A stretch of DNA of 64,000 nt from Liriodendron chinense (taxonomy: Eukaryota; Streptophyta; Magnoliopsida; Magnoliales; Magnoliaceae). The stretch lies in contig ML058453.1 in NCBI GenBank assembly GCA_003013855.2, positions 372,001-436,000 of the forward strand, given 5' to 3'. Position numbers and translations under genes: made by a program. The notes under the pieces were generated by a model that saw nothing but the letters and a program-made list of their open reading frames with translations, did no database searches and was not told the origin of the DNA. Shown in pieces: positions 12,201-21,379 of this stretch. Numbering within the stretch: position 1 is the stretch's first letter; the number at the start of each line of letters is the position of its first letter.

Positions 12201-15200
12201 GAAGCCTGCGTCTCACCTTAGGGATAAGGTGGTTGAGAGAATGGAGAGTAAGTTGTCTATGTGGAAAAGTTAAATGCTCTTTCTTGGGGGTAGAATGACC
12301 CACCCTGATCAAATCATTCCTCTCCAATCTCGCTCTCTACGTTATGTCCCTCTTTAGATGTTCTAAGGCTGTTCTTGTGCATATTGATAAATTGAGAAGG
12401 GACTTCCTTTGGCAAGGAGGACATTCTAGTAAGAAATTTCATCTGCTAAGCTGGAGAGAGGTCTGCCTGTCCTTTTAATCAGAAGGATGCTGGTATATGG
12501 TGCCTTGATGTTTTCAACTTGGCCCTGCTTGGCAAGTGGGCCTGGCGTTTTGGTGTGGATGAGTCCAGCTTGTGGAGGAAAGTCATTTCTGCCAAGTATG
12601 GCTCCTTCCCTCATAAGCTAGTGGATCAAAGATTCGTCTCTGTATTGTGCCTCCTTTCTATGGAAGGCAATCGCTTGGGTTGCCCCTAAGGTTTTTGAAG
12701 AACTTCGCTTTGCTGTTGGGGAGGGGACCGAGTTAGATTCTGGGAGGAGTTTTGGTGTGGAGACTCTTGGCTTCGATCCTCCATTCCCGCTTTGGCTCGT
12801 CTCTGCCCTATGGTTGATATCTCTGTTGCTAGTTGCTTCTCGAGCCTTGAATCTGGGAAGGTGTGGGTTCCCTCTTGTTGTCGGGATTTATATCTTTGAA
12901 TTCGATGATCTGGTTTGTTCTCTCTCATTTGTAGGGGATCTCGCTTTCTTCGGGTGTTAAGACTCTTTTGGCGCTTCAGCAAGTTCAAAATGTTTTCGGT
13001 TTGAAACTTCTACTGGTGGTTGACTCAGTCCAAGATTGGGTGTTGCGGAAGTTACACTGCTTTTGTTTGGTCTTACGGGGCTTTCGAAAATTGCTGTATT
13101 TTCTTGGCTAGCTAGGAGGAATAGGATCCTTACCACTGACAATCTTCGATCCATGATCCTGCTGAACAATTGTCTTCTTTGTCTGAGAGCTGAGGAGTCT
13201 GTGGATCATTTGTTCATCCACTGTTACTTCTGCATAGTGATTTGGTCCAGCATTCTTCGATTTTCACCATTCTTTGATCGTTATGGAGCAAAAGAAACCA
13301 TTGCTTCTGTAATCAGAGTGGTTTTGCTGATGGGGTTCTTAATCGGGTTTTTATGTACATCAGGGATTGGGTGCCCTGAGTTCTTGATCTTTGTGGGGCA
13401 GGGTTCTTTAGGGTGTTGTTGTATTTTTTCTTTTTTCCTTTCTTTGGGTGTTCTTTCCTTGTGCATTTGTTTTTGGGTGTTTCCTTTTGTTTGGTTTTCT
13501 TTGAATTTTTCTTTTGGCCTTTGGCCTTCATAAAATTGCGTCATCTTTCAAAAAATAAAATAAAATTGTTTTCTGTTGTGTAGCCCACCTAATGAGTGGA
13601 TGGGGCTGATTTTTTTCACAAGGCAATCCTCATGGTGAGGCTGACCTATTGGAATGATTGGACATTGCATGTGCATGATAGGCTTGAAGTTATTTGCTTG
13701 GTGGACCATAAATTATGGTCCAACCAGTTGGACTTGAAACCTTCTCAAATAAAATAATATGGAAACCTCTAAATGTATTTGTAACATGCTGAGCGTCCTT
13801 AAACTTCATTAAATGCGATTGATATTCTTGTTTAGAAGATAGTGACAGCATGAAAGAGGTGAAATTTCAAGTTCATTGAAAGATGCCTGAGATAACCATT
13901 ATTTTGTAAGCAATTTACGAAATATTATGTGAATTCCATCAATATCCACACGAGGACCTACTGTACAAACTGCACATTTGTGATGTAATCTGTGTATGAC
14001 TCAAATATGAACATAAATGTGGTGCATTTTCACTTGGAAATACAATTCCACGTAACATAACATTTCATTTTCATTCTGTAAATTTTGCGACTAAAGCCTC
14101 ACTTTTTTCATCTAACGTTCCTTTTCATTCTCTGTAATGTATTTCTTGTTACCGGCTGATTGTACAATGTCAACAGATTTCAGCAAAGGAAGATAAGCAC
14201 AAAAAGGAGGTTGTATTAATAGCAGTTAATCGTGGTCACCCAGATTACAAGTCCTTTAGACCAGAGAAGCGTCAAACTGAGGCCGTTGGTCAGAGCATCG
14301 ATACTGCAGCCAGTGAAAACCGCCAGTCCAGATTGCAGCTTGAGGTGGTGGAGGTCTATAAACCAAGCACACACGTCAATCCTATATTTGCGTCTGTTGG
14401 AGCTGACACTGGAAGATTTTTCACCGCAACAGAAGCTGCTGATATTGTCTTTAGGTATGTGGAGAATGAGAACTTAGTCAAGCCAATGAACAAGGCGACT
14501 GTGGTTCTGGATGCAACACTATGTGATGCCCTCTACAAGGGAACTGTCAAAAAGGGGTCGAGCTACCCTACAGAGATTCATAAGAAGGATCTGGGGCCAG
14601 CATTTCTAAGCCGAATGCAAGTCCACCACAGAGTGACGAGAGGAAATGACTCGGCTGTGCGCAAGGGTGCACTTAAAGCGGTTCAGATAATGACAGAGCG
14701 GCGGCAGGGCAACAAGAAGGTGACCAGAGTGTCGGGGCTGGAGTCATTCTTGATGGATGCTGAGGCATTGGCCTCTGAGCTGCAGAAGAAATTTGCATGC
14801 AGTACGACAGTGGCAGAGCTTCCAGGTACACATCTTATTGTTTTTTTTTTTAATAACAATTTCAAGCATTTATTTATTACTATTTTTTTTTTTACACGTG
14901 CGCTCACCCCACACACACTTACGCACTTACACCACAGTGGGATTTCACCACAATGGGTACTCGAACCCATGACCTCATGTTGAAACTCTTGTGAGTCTAC
15001 CATTTTAAGCATTTATTTTGTTCATTTACTTATTTTGTTTTCAGTTGTTGGGCATTTTTTAATTATTATTAGCAAATCATCCATGTTCTTTTCATTTGAA
15101 GAATGTGTTTTGTTCATTTTCTTCTTTTGTTTTTGTTGTTGGGCGTTTTCAATAATCATTTGGCAATTCTTCTTCTTCTTACTTGAGGGAAAACTCATAT

Positions 15201-17839
15201 GACTTTGTTTTTTACCTCCTCAAATTGAAGAAACTCCAATGTGAGACTAACCTGAGGGTGTACTCAGGTTACCTTCCTAAAGACATTATCTGGAAGTGGA
15301 TGATTATTGAAGAATCACTGGTCATTATGCTCAGCTCAAATAAACCACAATCTGGCTCAAAAGAAGAGCAGTGACACCACAACAGAATTCTTTTACTCCC
15401 TTCCCTGTCACCATGCCAAGACAAGACTAAGGACCTGAACACGATTGAAGTCGGCACCACCCAGTAGCATTGAAATAGATCTAGAATTCTTGGTCACACA
15501 GCTCTTGCAAATATGCAATGCATAAACAGGTGGTCACCCAAACAGCTCTTGCAAATATGCAACGTATAACCAGACGGTTGACTGATTCCGCATCTCGGAG
15601 ACAAAATACAGGCCTTACGAATTACAATATTCCTTTTCTGAAGGGCTCAATAGTAAGAACCCTGGTCCTGCACACTAACCAACAAAAAGCCATCACCCGA
15701 GGTGGGCATCTATATGGCTAGGTGCGCTTCGTCGGCTCAATGGGCACTAACTTGAGGGGAGCGTAACACCGAAGAAAAGGATTGAACAGAGAACCTGCTA
15801 GACTTCTCCGGTCTTCACACCCATCCATCCTGCTCTTGATTCAAGACAATCTAACCTTGCAGCATCCTAAGTAAACCAATCATCTCCTCCAATTCCTCAA
15901 TTGTCAGAATCCTGCAGAAGGGTGGAGATCAAACCACTTGACTGCCAAAAATTGAGAAAGATCGTGAAATGTAGATCTCCCTATTTGAAGCAACTAGCAT
16001 TGGTCTCAGGAATGAAATAGAAAGTGGCCTATCTGCGCACTAAGCATCCTCTCAAAATCGAATCATGGAGCCATCACTGTCACCGACCACGTACATGACT
16101 TCTTGAATCGGCCTACATTTCTGCAGATTGCCTTCCAAGCACCTGAGACTCGGTACATAGAAGAGCCTCTTGTAAACCAACCTCCTATGCTGATGGCATG
16201 TTTACTAGCGAACACCTGGTTCATAAGACCCTCTTCTTCGATTCTAAATCTCTAAAGCCTTTTAGCCAAAAGATCTTGATTCATATAACTGAGATATCTA
16301 ATTCCCACTCCACCTTCAAGCAAAGGTATGCAAACCTCACTCCATTTAATAAATGGAACTCGTGTTTGTTTTCCACTCCTTTTCACAGAAAGGCCTGCTA
16401 ATCCTTCCTATCCTGCTAATGCTGCCAGTAAACATTGAAAAAGCGACATGTAATACAGAGGCACGTTTGACATTTCAGCCTTAATGTCTCCAAGAGACAG
16501 ATACCTCCTCTTCCAGCTGGAAAGCTTCCTTTCTATAATCTCAATTACTTGTAAGTGCTTGGTTGGTTTCTCAATATATAATGGAAGCCCCAAATAAGAT
16601 GATTGAAGGCTTCCAATCTTGCATCAAAAGTTATCCACATGAGAAGCTTCCGCATTACAAAAGAAGAGAGTTGTCTGCAAATTGAAGATGAGATATTTGG
16701 AAAGATCTATTTTCCACCTTAAAGCCATTAACAGGCCAACCTGAGCTGCCCTCTCCAATGTAATTCTAAGAGCTTTTGTCACCACCACAAACAAGAAAGA
16801 GGATAACAGATCTCTCTACCAAAACCCTCTTGTCCCCATGAAGAGTCCTTTAGGCAATTAGGGCTGTCGATGGGCCGGGCATGGGGTTGGCTTCGGCCTG
16901 GATTTGAGGTGCAACAACTGTAGATATAATCACCAACAAAGAGACACTGCAGGAACAACTCCCGAACCCACTGTTCTAAAACTAGTGAGTGCAAATTCCC
17001 TCTCTTCTACCATGCAATAGCAATACATGCTAGATTGGAAAGCAACACATGCTAAATTCTCAAAGAAATCCATTCTCTCTTTTATTCAATAAAAATAAAA
17101 TAAGAAAAAGGAGTTACAAAGAGACCTCATACAGGCTTGAGAAACATAAGAAACCCTAATGAAATGCGAAATGCCTGCATGATTATTTCACAGTGAGTCA
17201 TACTTGGGGCTGGTCAGCTCTTATTATTTAAACAGACAAATTAAAAATAAACAAAATAATACTAAACACCATTAGCCATATAACCATGGAGCCAACACGT
17301 GGGATTTGAGATCTGCTTGCATCACCATTCTTAAGTCAGTTCAATGATCTTTCAGTATGCTTGGCACAAAGCAATGTTTCTTCCTTGCATAGTAGTACAT
17401 AGAATTTTGATGAGGCAGTTGAAGAGGTTTCACTCAAACTACAACTGTTGAATGTTTGAATTTTTGTTTATGAAAGGGCAGAAGAAAAAGGGCAGATGAT
17501 TCTGAGGATGTCGAAAACTACTCATCACATGTTGTCATTCATTTAGCAAGACGATTGAGAACATTGTCTATGTATGTGGAGCGGGGAATTTGGGTGTTGA
17601 AAAAAGAATGCCTTCGGCCGATGAGGCAATTCTTAAGATATGTAAGGAAAGAAATGACCGATGCTTCCAGGGTAGATGTTCTTTGGCCGATGAGGCGATT
17701 CTTAAGATTATCAACCTTTTGTTGATTTGGGTTCTGCATGCAGAAGTAACTTGTGCTGATCTTGTTAGTGTTCCTTTTTGCTCTTAGCTTGTATTCTTTT
17801 CCCGCCTTGAGGGCTTTCTAATAAATTGTTGTTTCCTCT

Positions 17840-17872
<33 letters not shown>

Positions 17873-20800
17873 GCCTTCATTGGTCTGTAGTATATATTTA
17901 GCGCCATATGTTTTGATGGAAATACCTTTACACTGGAGAATAGACACCCGCACACAAAAATAGAAAAGAAAGATGACTACAATGACATAACTTTGAAATG
18001 ACCAAGGTGCCCTCAAATGGTCAACCTTCACCATCAAGCTATGGTGTGATCATAATACTTGTCATTACGTCCAAAAAAAAATTGTTGTATTAAAAAGAAA
18101 AAAAAGAAGTCTCATAATCATCCATCATCTAAGCCTTATCGTGACTAATTCGGGTGCCTGAATTGCACCCCCTATCACCCACACGCAAACTCATTGGAAC
18201 AAGAAATGTGCAGAACACACACATGGTCTTTCATGAGAAGGTAAAAGGAAAATTAAAAATAAAGGAGAGGAGAAACATATTCTCCGTGATTCTGGCAAAG
18301 ATGCACGCGCTAATGTTGCCAATATAAACAAATTTGACTGAGGCCAGATCCTTTTCAAACAGTGTAGAATAAGCTTATTCTGCAGCTATTATTTTCTGGT
18401 AATTCAACTAGTTGTAAGGGTTATTCAGTGCCTATGTGGGGGCCAACTGTGTTGTGGGTATGCCATCTAATTCGCATATCAAGTGCACCCCACCATGATG
18501 ATGGGATGCCCCAGAAATCTGGCCTACTCAATCATCATTTGGGCTGCACCAAAGTAAACAATGGACAACCAAGTAGCTCCAAATTCAAGCAGTTTTGCAA
18601 AAGATGGTTGGATCGTCCTGATTTTTGGGGCATCCCACTTTAATGGGTGGGTGATTCTTTTGGACGGGTTGGATTCTATAAAGACATTATGGTCACACAG
18701 AACGTATGTTGAAGCTAATTTTGTGAAAGATAGGGAGGAACAGGTGACAATTTGACTATGCTATAATCTAGTAATCAACCTCAGAAATTTAAATCTACTG
18801 TGCAGTCATTGACTCCAAAGTTGTCTATTAATGTCTCCAAAATTCAAATCTACCATACACTTATTGACTCGTTGTATCTGATTCACCTGCTTTTCCACAA
18901 AACTCAATACTATTCAGAAAGAAAAGGGGACCCTTTTCCACAAAACTCATATAAATGTCAAAATGTCTATTTCAGAAAGAAAGGGGACCCTTTTCAAATC
19001 TTCCATCTCGACCTTCTCAAATCTTCCATCAGAGTATGGTTTGCAGGTCATTTTTGGTGTACAATGATACAGGGCTGAAGCATGTATTGCCACTGCATCG
19101 GGATTTTTCGGGCCGTATCTCACATAAACCTACACACGCCCTCATCCAAATAAATTTATCAGACATCTAAGCCTTATCACAACTAACTGGAGTAGGCAAA
19201 AAGAAAAATCTCTAGTTGAAAAGTCGGACAGTTTCTATTTGACAAAGCAGAGTAAGGAAGCAAGTTGGAAAAAAGGAAACGAGTCTATTCTAATTTAATA
19301 GAGGTTACAAGCTGTGTCTGCATAGTAGAGCCTTGTTTCTTAGACCCTGCAAGCCATATCTGATTTGCCAGAATGGAAGATCCTAGACTTCTAATTTTCG
19401 GCTCTTTTATTTCTTGGATTGCAGCTTTACTTCTTAACTGTATTATTTGTATGCCACAGAGTGACTGCTTGGGATCTCCCAATCTGTAATATTTTGGGCA
19501 CGCTTCTACAGCAGGGCCTATCAACTGTCTGGATCGTAGTTAAGCTTATTAGTGGTTCGACCAATTTGAGTTCAAATTCACTGGTCACAATTCGTTGTCC
19601 AATAACCAGTCAAAATTCATTGGTTTGTTGGGGTAGTCTCATATATAGTTCATTTTTTCAGTTCCTGCTACTTGTAGTTCAGGTTTGCTTTTCAATGGAC
19701 TAGTATACAATGCTCTAATTTGTGAAGGTTGCAGGAATTAGTTGAGTAATTCAAAATGATCAAAATCTCCACCTAATGAAAAGGTTTTACATTTTTGAAA
19801 TAAGGAAGAATTTACTCGAATTTTCTAGAATCTTTATTTGAATTAGAAATTGAGCTGACTTGTCGAAATTTATGAACTGCAGCGAATTGATTAAGAACTG
19901 TCAACCAAACTGGGTTGATTTTAGTTTGATCTAAGAGTAAAGAATTAGACCCTGTTGGGTCGATGCCTAAAAATGCATTCCTCTCATTTTAGTTAACAGT
20001 AATTATGTATTAGAGATCTTGATCTCTAATACATAGTCACTGTTAATATGAACTCATTATGTATTAGAGTTTTACTTTTAGCTAAAATGATATCAACTCA
20101 TTTTTCGGTGTCTACCTAATGGGGCCATACAGTATTTCGAATTGTGCTTTACTTTGGTCGAACTGATTCACAGTTTGCTAGTGATTTAAGTGAATCACAT
20201 AACTATAGTCTGGATAGCGGAACCGTGCGCCCACTCATATGGACTGGGTGCATCAGGATGTCATGTTATTCACATCCAGATTTGTCACTACTGTATGATG
20301 CTCCTTCACTGGAGATGCGAACCGTCAACACAGCACTGAGGTTTCCTCATAAAACTTGAAGATAAGAGAATGAGGTGCTGGTGGTCTTGCCTGCTATGTG
20401 ACAAGTGACTCCATTGTTCATTGCCAGGAACTACCATGATAATTCTTTTTCATTTTTAAGTCTTTACAACAAGCATTCTGCTGCAGCATCTTGATTATCC
20501 AGTCAGGAGTGAGGATGTCTGCTGCCAGGATCCTTTTAGGGGACCTATTCTTTCTTTCTATTGTGCAATGAAAGAGATGCCCACGGATTTGACATTGGAT
20601 CATGTCTAAAATTCCACCGGAAAAAATATACGACTTGAAAATAAGTTCATCAGTATTTTTGGAACATCATTACATGTGATACATGTGGCTCGGCCCTTGT
20701 AAAATCAATGCTGCTGTTAATCTGTAGAAACAACAGCTTCCATGTCAATTTCTTTGTTTCGATCAGTACTGAGCTTAAAGCGTCCTCGTAGTGTTCCAGA

Positions 20801-21250
20801 GAGAAATCTCATGATAAGAAACACGACTTTAAAACGGCCGCATTGAAATGCTGTTGAAACTTTCAACCACAAGGGAGAGAGATCAAGGCATTTGCAGGTT
20901 ACTAGGAGATCCATCGTTTGAAAATTTGTCCGAAATCAGGAATTTCAAACTTGCCTCTAACAAATCAAATTCTCTTGTTTATGATTTGTTCAATTTCTAG
21001 AGAACCATTTTCTTTATCATAATGGCCTGGTTTCTTGTTTTATGAGTTCCTTAGTACCTTTTTCTGCGGTGGCACTTATGTTTCCCTGCTTCTTCCTTTA
21101 AAAAAAAAAAAAATCCTCTTTTCAGGGAAGAAGGGCCAGCATGAGGTTCTAGTTCAAGGCGGGGTAATTGAAGACCTGGCAAGACACCTTGTAGAACAAT
21201 ATGGTATTCCAAAGAGATACATCGAAGTTCTTGACAAAACCAAGAAATGA
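3286..21250 (+). CDS. EIF2D: Eukaryotic translation initiation factor 2D (eIF2D), 5' end outside window
   Basis: Six exons join in one frame: 3286-3476, 5630-5724, 5819-6250, 6476-6584, 14177-14825 and 21126-21250, with the stop TGA at 21248-21250. All introns are GT-AG. They encode 533 residues; the first base of codon 1 and roughly the first 80-90 residues are on exons left of the window. In order: a PUA domain (residues ~1-90, with KGGEVSRFVIGGADLMFPGI), an acidic linker (~110-205), a winged-helix-like region (~205-300, with DALLDKCLLQALHTTVKDKD), a SWIB/MDM2-like domain (~355-405) and a C-terminal SUI1 domain (~440-533, with RRQGNKKVTRVSGLESF and VQGGVIEDLARHLVEQYGIP). In other eukaryotes eIF2D binds the 40S subunit, delivers tRNA to the P site independently of GTP and helps recycle 40S complexes after termination; it acts in the cytoplasm. 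All exons seen are intact. Two introns exceed 6 kb because of transposon insertions. Confidence 0.93.
3477..5629 (+). other. eIF2D intron, 2.15 kb, with degenerate repeats
   Basis: The donor is gca|gtaagc and the acceptor tgtacag|gtt. Inside, 3790-3930 and 5215-5345 are rich in words such as GGGCCTA, CCCGGTCTCGGGTACC and CTGAACCC, resembling the CCGGGCC-type MITEs at 42.4-42.9 kb but too diverged to delimit. At 4003-4040 the words GAGTTATTTGACACTCT and GCAGAGTGT match the tip of the foldback family seen complete at 60372-60740. No coding sequence is apparent. Confidence 0.6.
6257..6318 (+). repeat. (CT)n then C-rich tract just inside an eIF2D donor site
   Basis: A (CT) run from 6257 to 6287 is followed by CCCCCCCTCCCC-type sequence to 6318. 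It begins six bases after the exon boundary at 6250, so the donor is gtagac running straight into the pyrimidine tract. In this 225-bp intron (6251-6475) a polypyrimidine run next to the donor, not the acceptor, is unusual. Confidence 0.85.
6805..13565 (+). mobile_element. Near full-length degenerate L1-type LINE in eIF2D intron
   Basis: A 6.76-kb insertion in the sense direction. It has an ORF1-like section with an RRM-like stretch (about 7290-7500, containing FGQFGKVMELIIPRF and GFACVRM), then an ORF2 section with endonuclease, reverse transcriptase and zf-RVT parts, and a 3' A-rich tail (13545-13565). Imperfect target duplications flank it: ttgtattctttt at 6793-6804 and ttgttttctgtt at 13566-13577 (10 of 12 match). 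A run of 22 G lies at 8787-8808 within the ORF1 section. Many stops and frameshifts show it is long dead. Length fits a complete plant L1. Confidence 0.85.
10223..13270 (+). pseudogene. Degenerate LINE ORF2 (endonuclease, reverse transcriptase, zf-RVT)
   Basis: Fragments in shifting frames follow the L1 ORF2 order. The endonuclease GGDFN motif is at 10357-10371. Reverse transcriptase blocks include FWLIGLLGSPYKIIAKILSQ and SPFQSAFIFGRHILDSSLIA (about 11440-11610), LEKAFDHVDW (about 11660) and NGSPSGFF (about 11790). The catalytic motif appears as FSDD at 11967-11978, where FADD or YADD is usual. The zf-RVT region with FSWLARRNRILTTDNL and CLLCLRAEESVDHLFIHC spans about 13090-13230. At least ten disruptions are needed to thread these pieces, so no active enzyme can be made. 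Confidence 0.85.
14876..15006 (-). mobile_element. tRNA-derived SINE, 131 bp
   Basis: A 12-bp perfect target duplication, aagcatttattt, flanks it at 14864-14875 and 15007-15018. On the minus strand it contains GGGTTCGAGTACCC, a good match to a tRNA-type B box, preceded by GGTAGACTC and ending in a short A-run (poly-T at 14883-14893 on the plus strand). A related but more degraded copy is at 39738-39860. It resembles the Au-type SINEs of plants, but I am not certain of the family. It sits 50 bp inside an eIF2D intron. Confidence 0.8.
15019..15839 (+). other. eIF2D intron sequence with a ~42-bp tandem duplication
   Basis: No coding exon is recognised. At 15498-15575 the words ACAGCTCTTGCAAATATGCAA and GGTGGTCACCCAA/CCAGACGG occur twice in a row with few differences. 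The remainder is unique-looking AT-rich intron. Confidence 0.5.
15840..16860 (-). pseudogene. LINE ORF2 C-terminal fragment, antisense to eIF2D
   Basis: On the minus strand, 16593-16408 encodes LGLPLYIEK-like then ERKLSSWKRRYLSLGDIKAE and PLYYMSLFQ, the block just downstream of the reverse transcriptase in plant L1 elements. It continues at 16400-16210 with PFIKWSEVCIPLLEGGVGIR and LSYMNQDLLAKRL, then a stop. Both ends are vague and no A-tail or target duplication could be placed, so the limits are approximate. It is a fragment in the large sixth-exon intron. Confidence 0.7.
16861..16915 (+). repeat. One end of a hAT-like MITE (TAGGGCTGTCGATGGGCC)
   Basis: TTAGGGCTGTCGATGGGCCG followed by GGCATGGGGTTGG matches the end of the small hAT-like MITEs at 42451-42585 and 42764-42890. 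The opposite end is not found downstream, so this looks like a truncated copy. Confidence 0.5.
16916..17589 (+). other. eIF2D intron sequence, nothing recognised
   Basis: AT-rich DNA with no coding motif, tandem repeat or inverted repeat that I can delimit. Confidence 0.4.
17590..17871 (+). mobile_element. 5'-truncated LINE 3' end with internal duplication and long A-tail
   Basis: The translation contains ICKERNDRCFQGR, the zf-RVT-downstream motif of plant L1 ORF2, then a 3' UTR ending ctaataaattgttg and 33 A residues at 17839-17871. A ~28-bp segment (GGCCGATGAGGCAATTCTTA) occurs twice, near 17615 and 17684. The very long pure A-tail suggests a comparatively recent insertion. Confidence 0.75.
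17872..19955 (+). other. eIF2D intron sequence with short direct repeats
   Basis: No coding sequence seen. The words TCAGAAAGAAA.GGGGACCCTTTTC occur at about 18914 and 18972, a ~58-bp degenerate duplication. The remainder is unique-looking. Confidence 0.4.
19956..20125. mobile_element. Small foldback element with a 54-bp near-perfect hairpin
   Basis: Outer inverted words (GATGCCTAAAAATG near 19960; CATTTTTCGGTGTC near 20098) and CATTTTAG/CTAAAATG enclose a tight hairpin at 19993-20046. There, 26-nt arms beginning TTAACAGT differ at only two positions around a TT loop. The word ATTATGTATTAGAG occurs a third time at about 20056. The nested inverted repeats point to a small foldback MITE. A further ~1 kb of intron (20126-21125) shows nothing recognisable apart from the poly-A run before the last exon. 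Confidence 0.6.
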
Positions 21251-21332
21251 GAGGAAAAAAGGTAAATTGTTCCTTTTTAATTCCTCAAAGGAGAAGAAAT
21301 GGATGTTTTCCTTATTTGATTGAAAAAAAAGA

Positions 21333-21334
<2 letters not shown>

Positions 21335-21378
<44 letters not shown>
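21335..21378 (+). repeat. (GA)n microsatellite in the eIF2D 3' UTR region
   Basis: A pure (GA) run starts 85 bp after the eIF2D stop codon, so it is probably transcribed in the 3' UTR. No single clear polyadenylation signal could be assigned; several AATAAT-like words follow by about 21510. Confidence 0.85.

Positions 21379-21379
<1 letters not shown>

Larger units (their letters stand above)
6637..13735. mobile_element. Foldback MITE (~325 bp) split by a LINE insertion
   Basis: Left arm 6637-6792 and right arm 13578-13735 are inverted copies: AAGTCCA..GG.CGGACCATAATTTA at the left matches the reverse complement of the right end almost base for base, and similarity continues inward through GCAAATAAC/GCTAATAAC to CATCCACTCA. 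The two arms plus one 12-bp target copy total about 326 bp. That equals the length of an uninterrupted relative at 58966-59291 with the same ACCATAGNTTANGGTCCA tip. The LINE therefore inserted at the centre of an existing foldback within the eIF2D intron. Confidence 0.75.

Noticed and set aside
14876..15006. A tRNA gene, because of the GGTTCGAGTACC B box
   Set aside because: No cloverleaf can be formed, and the perfect target duplications and A-tail show it is a SINE.
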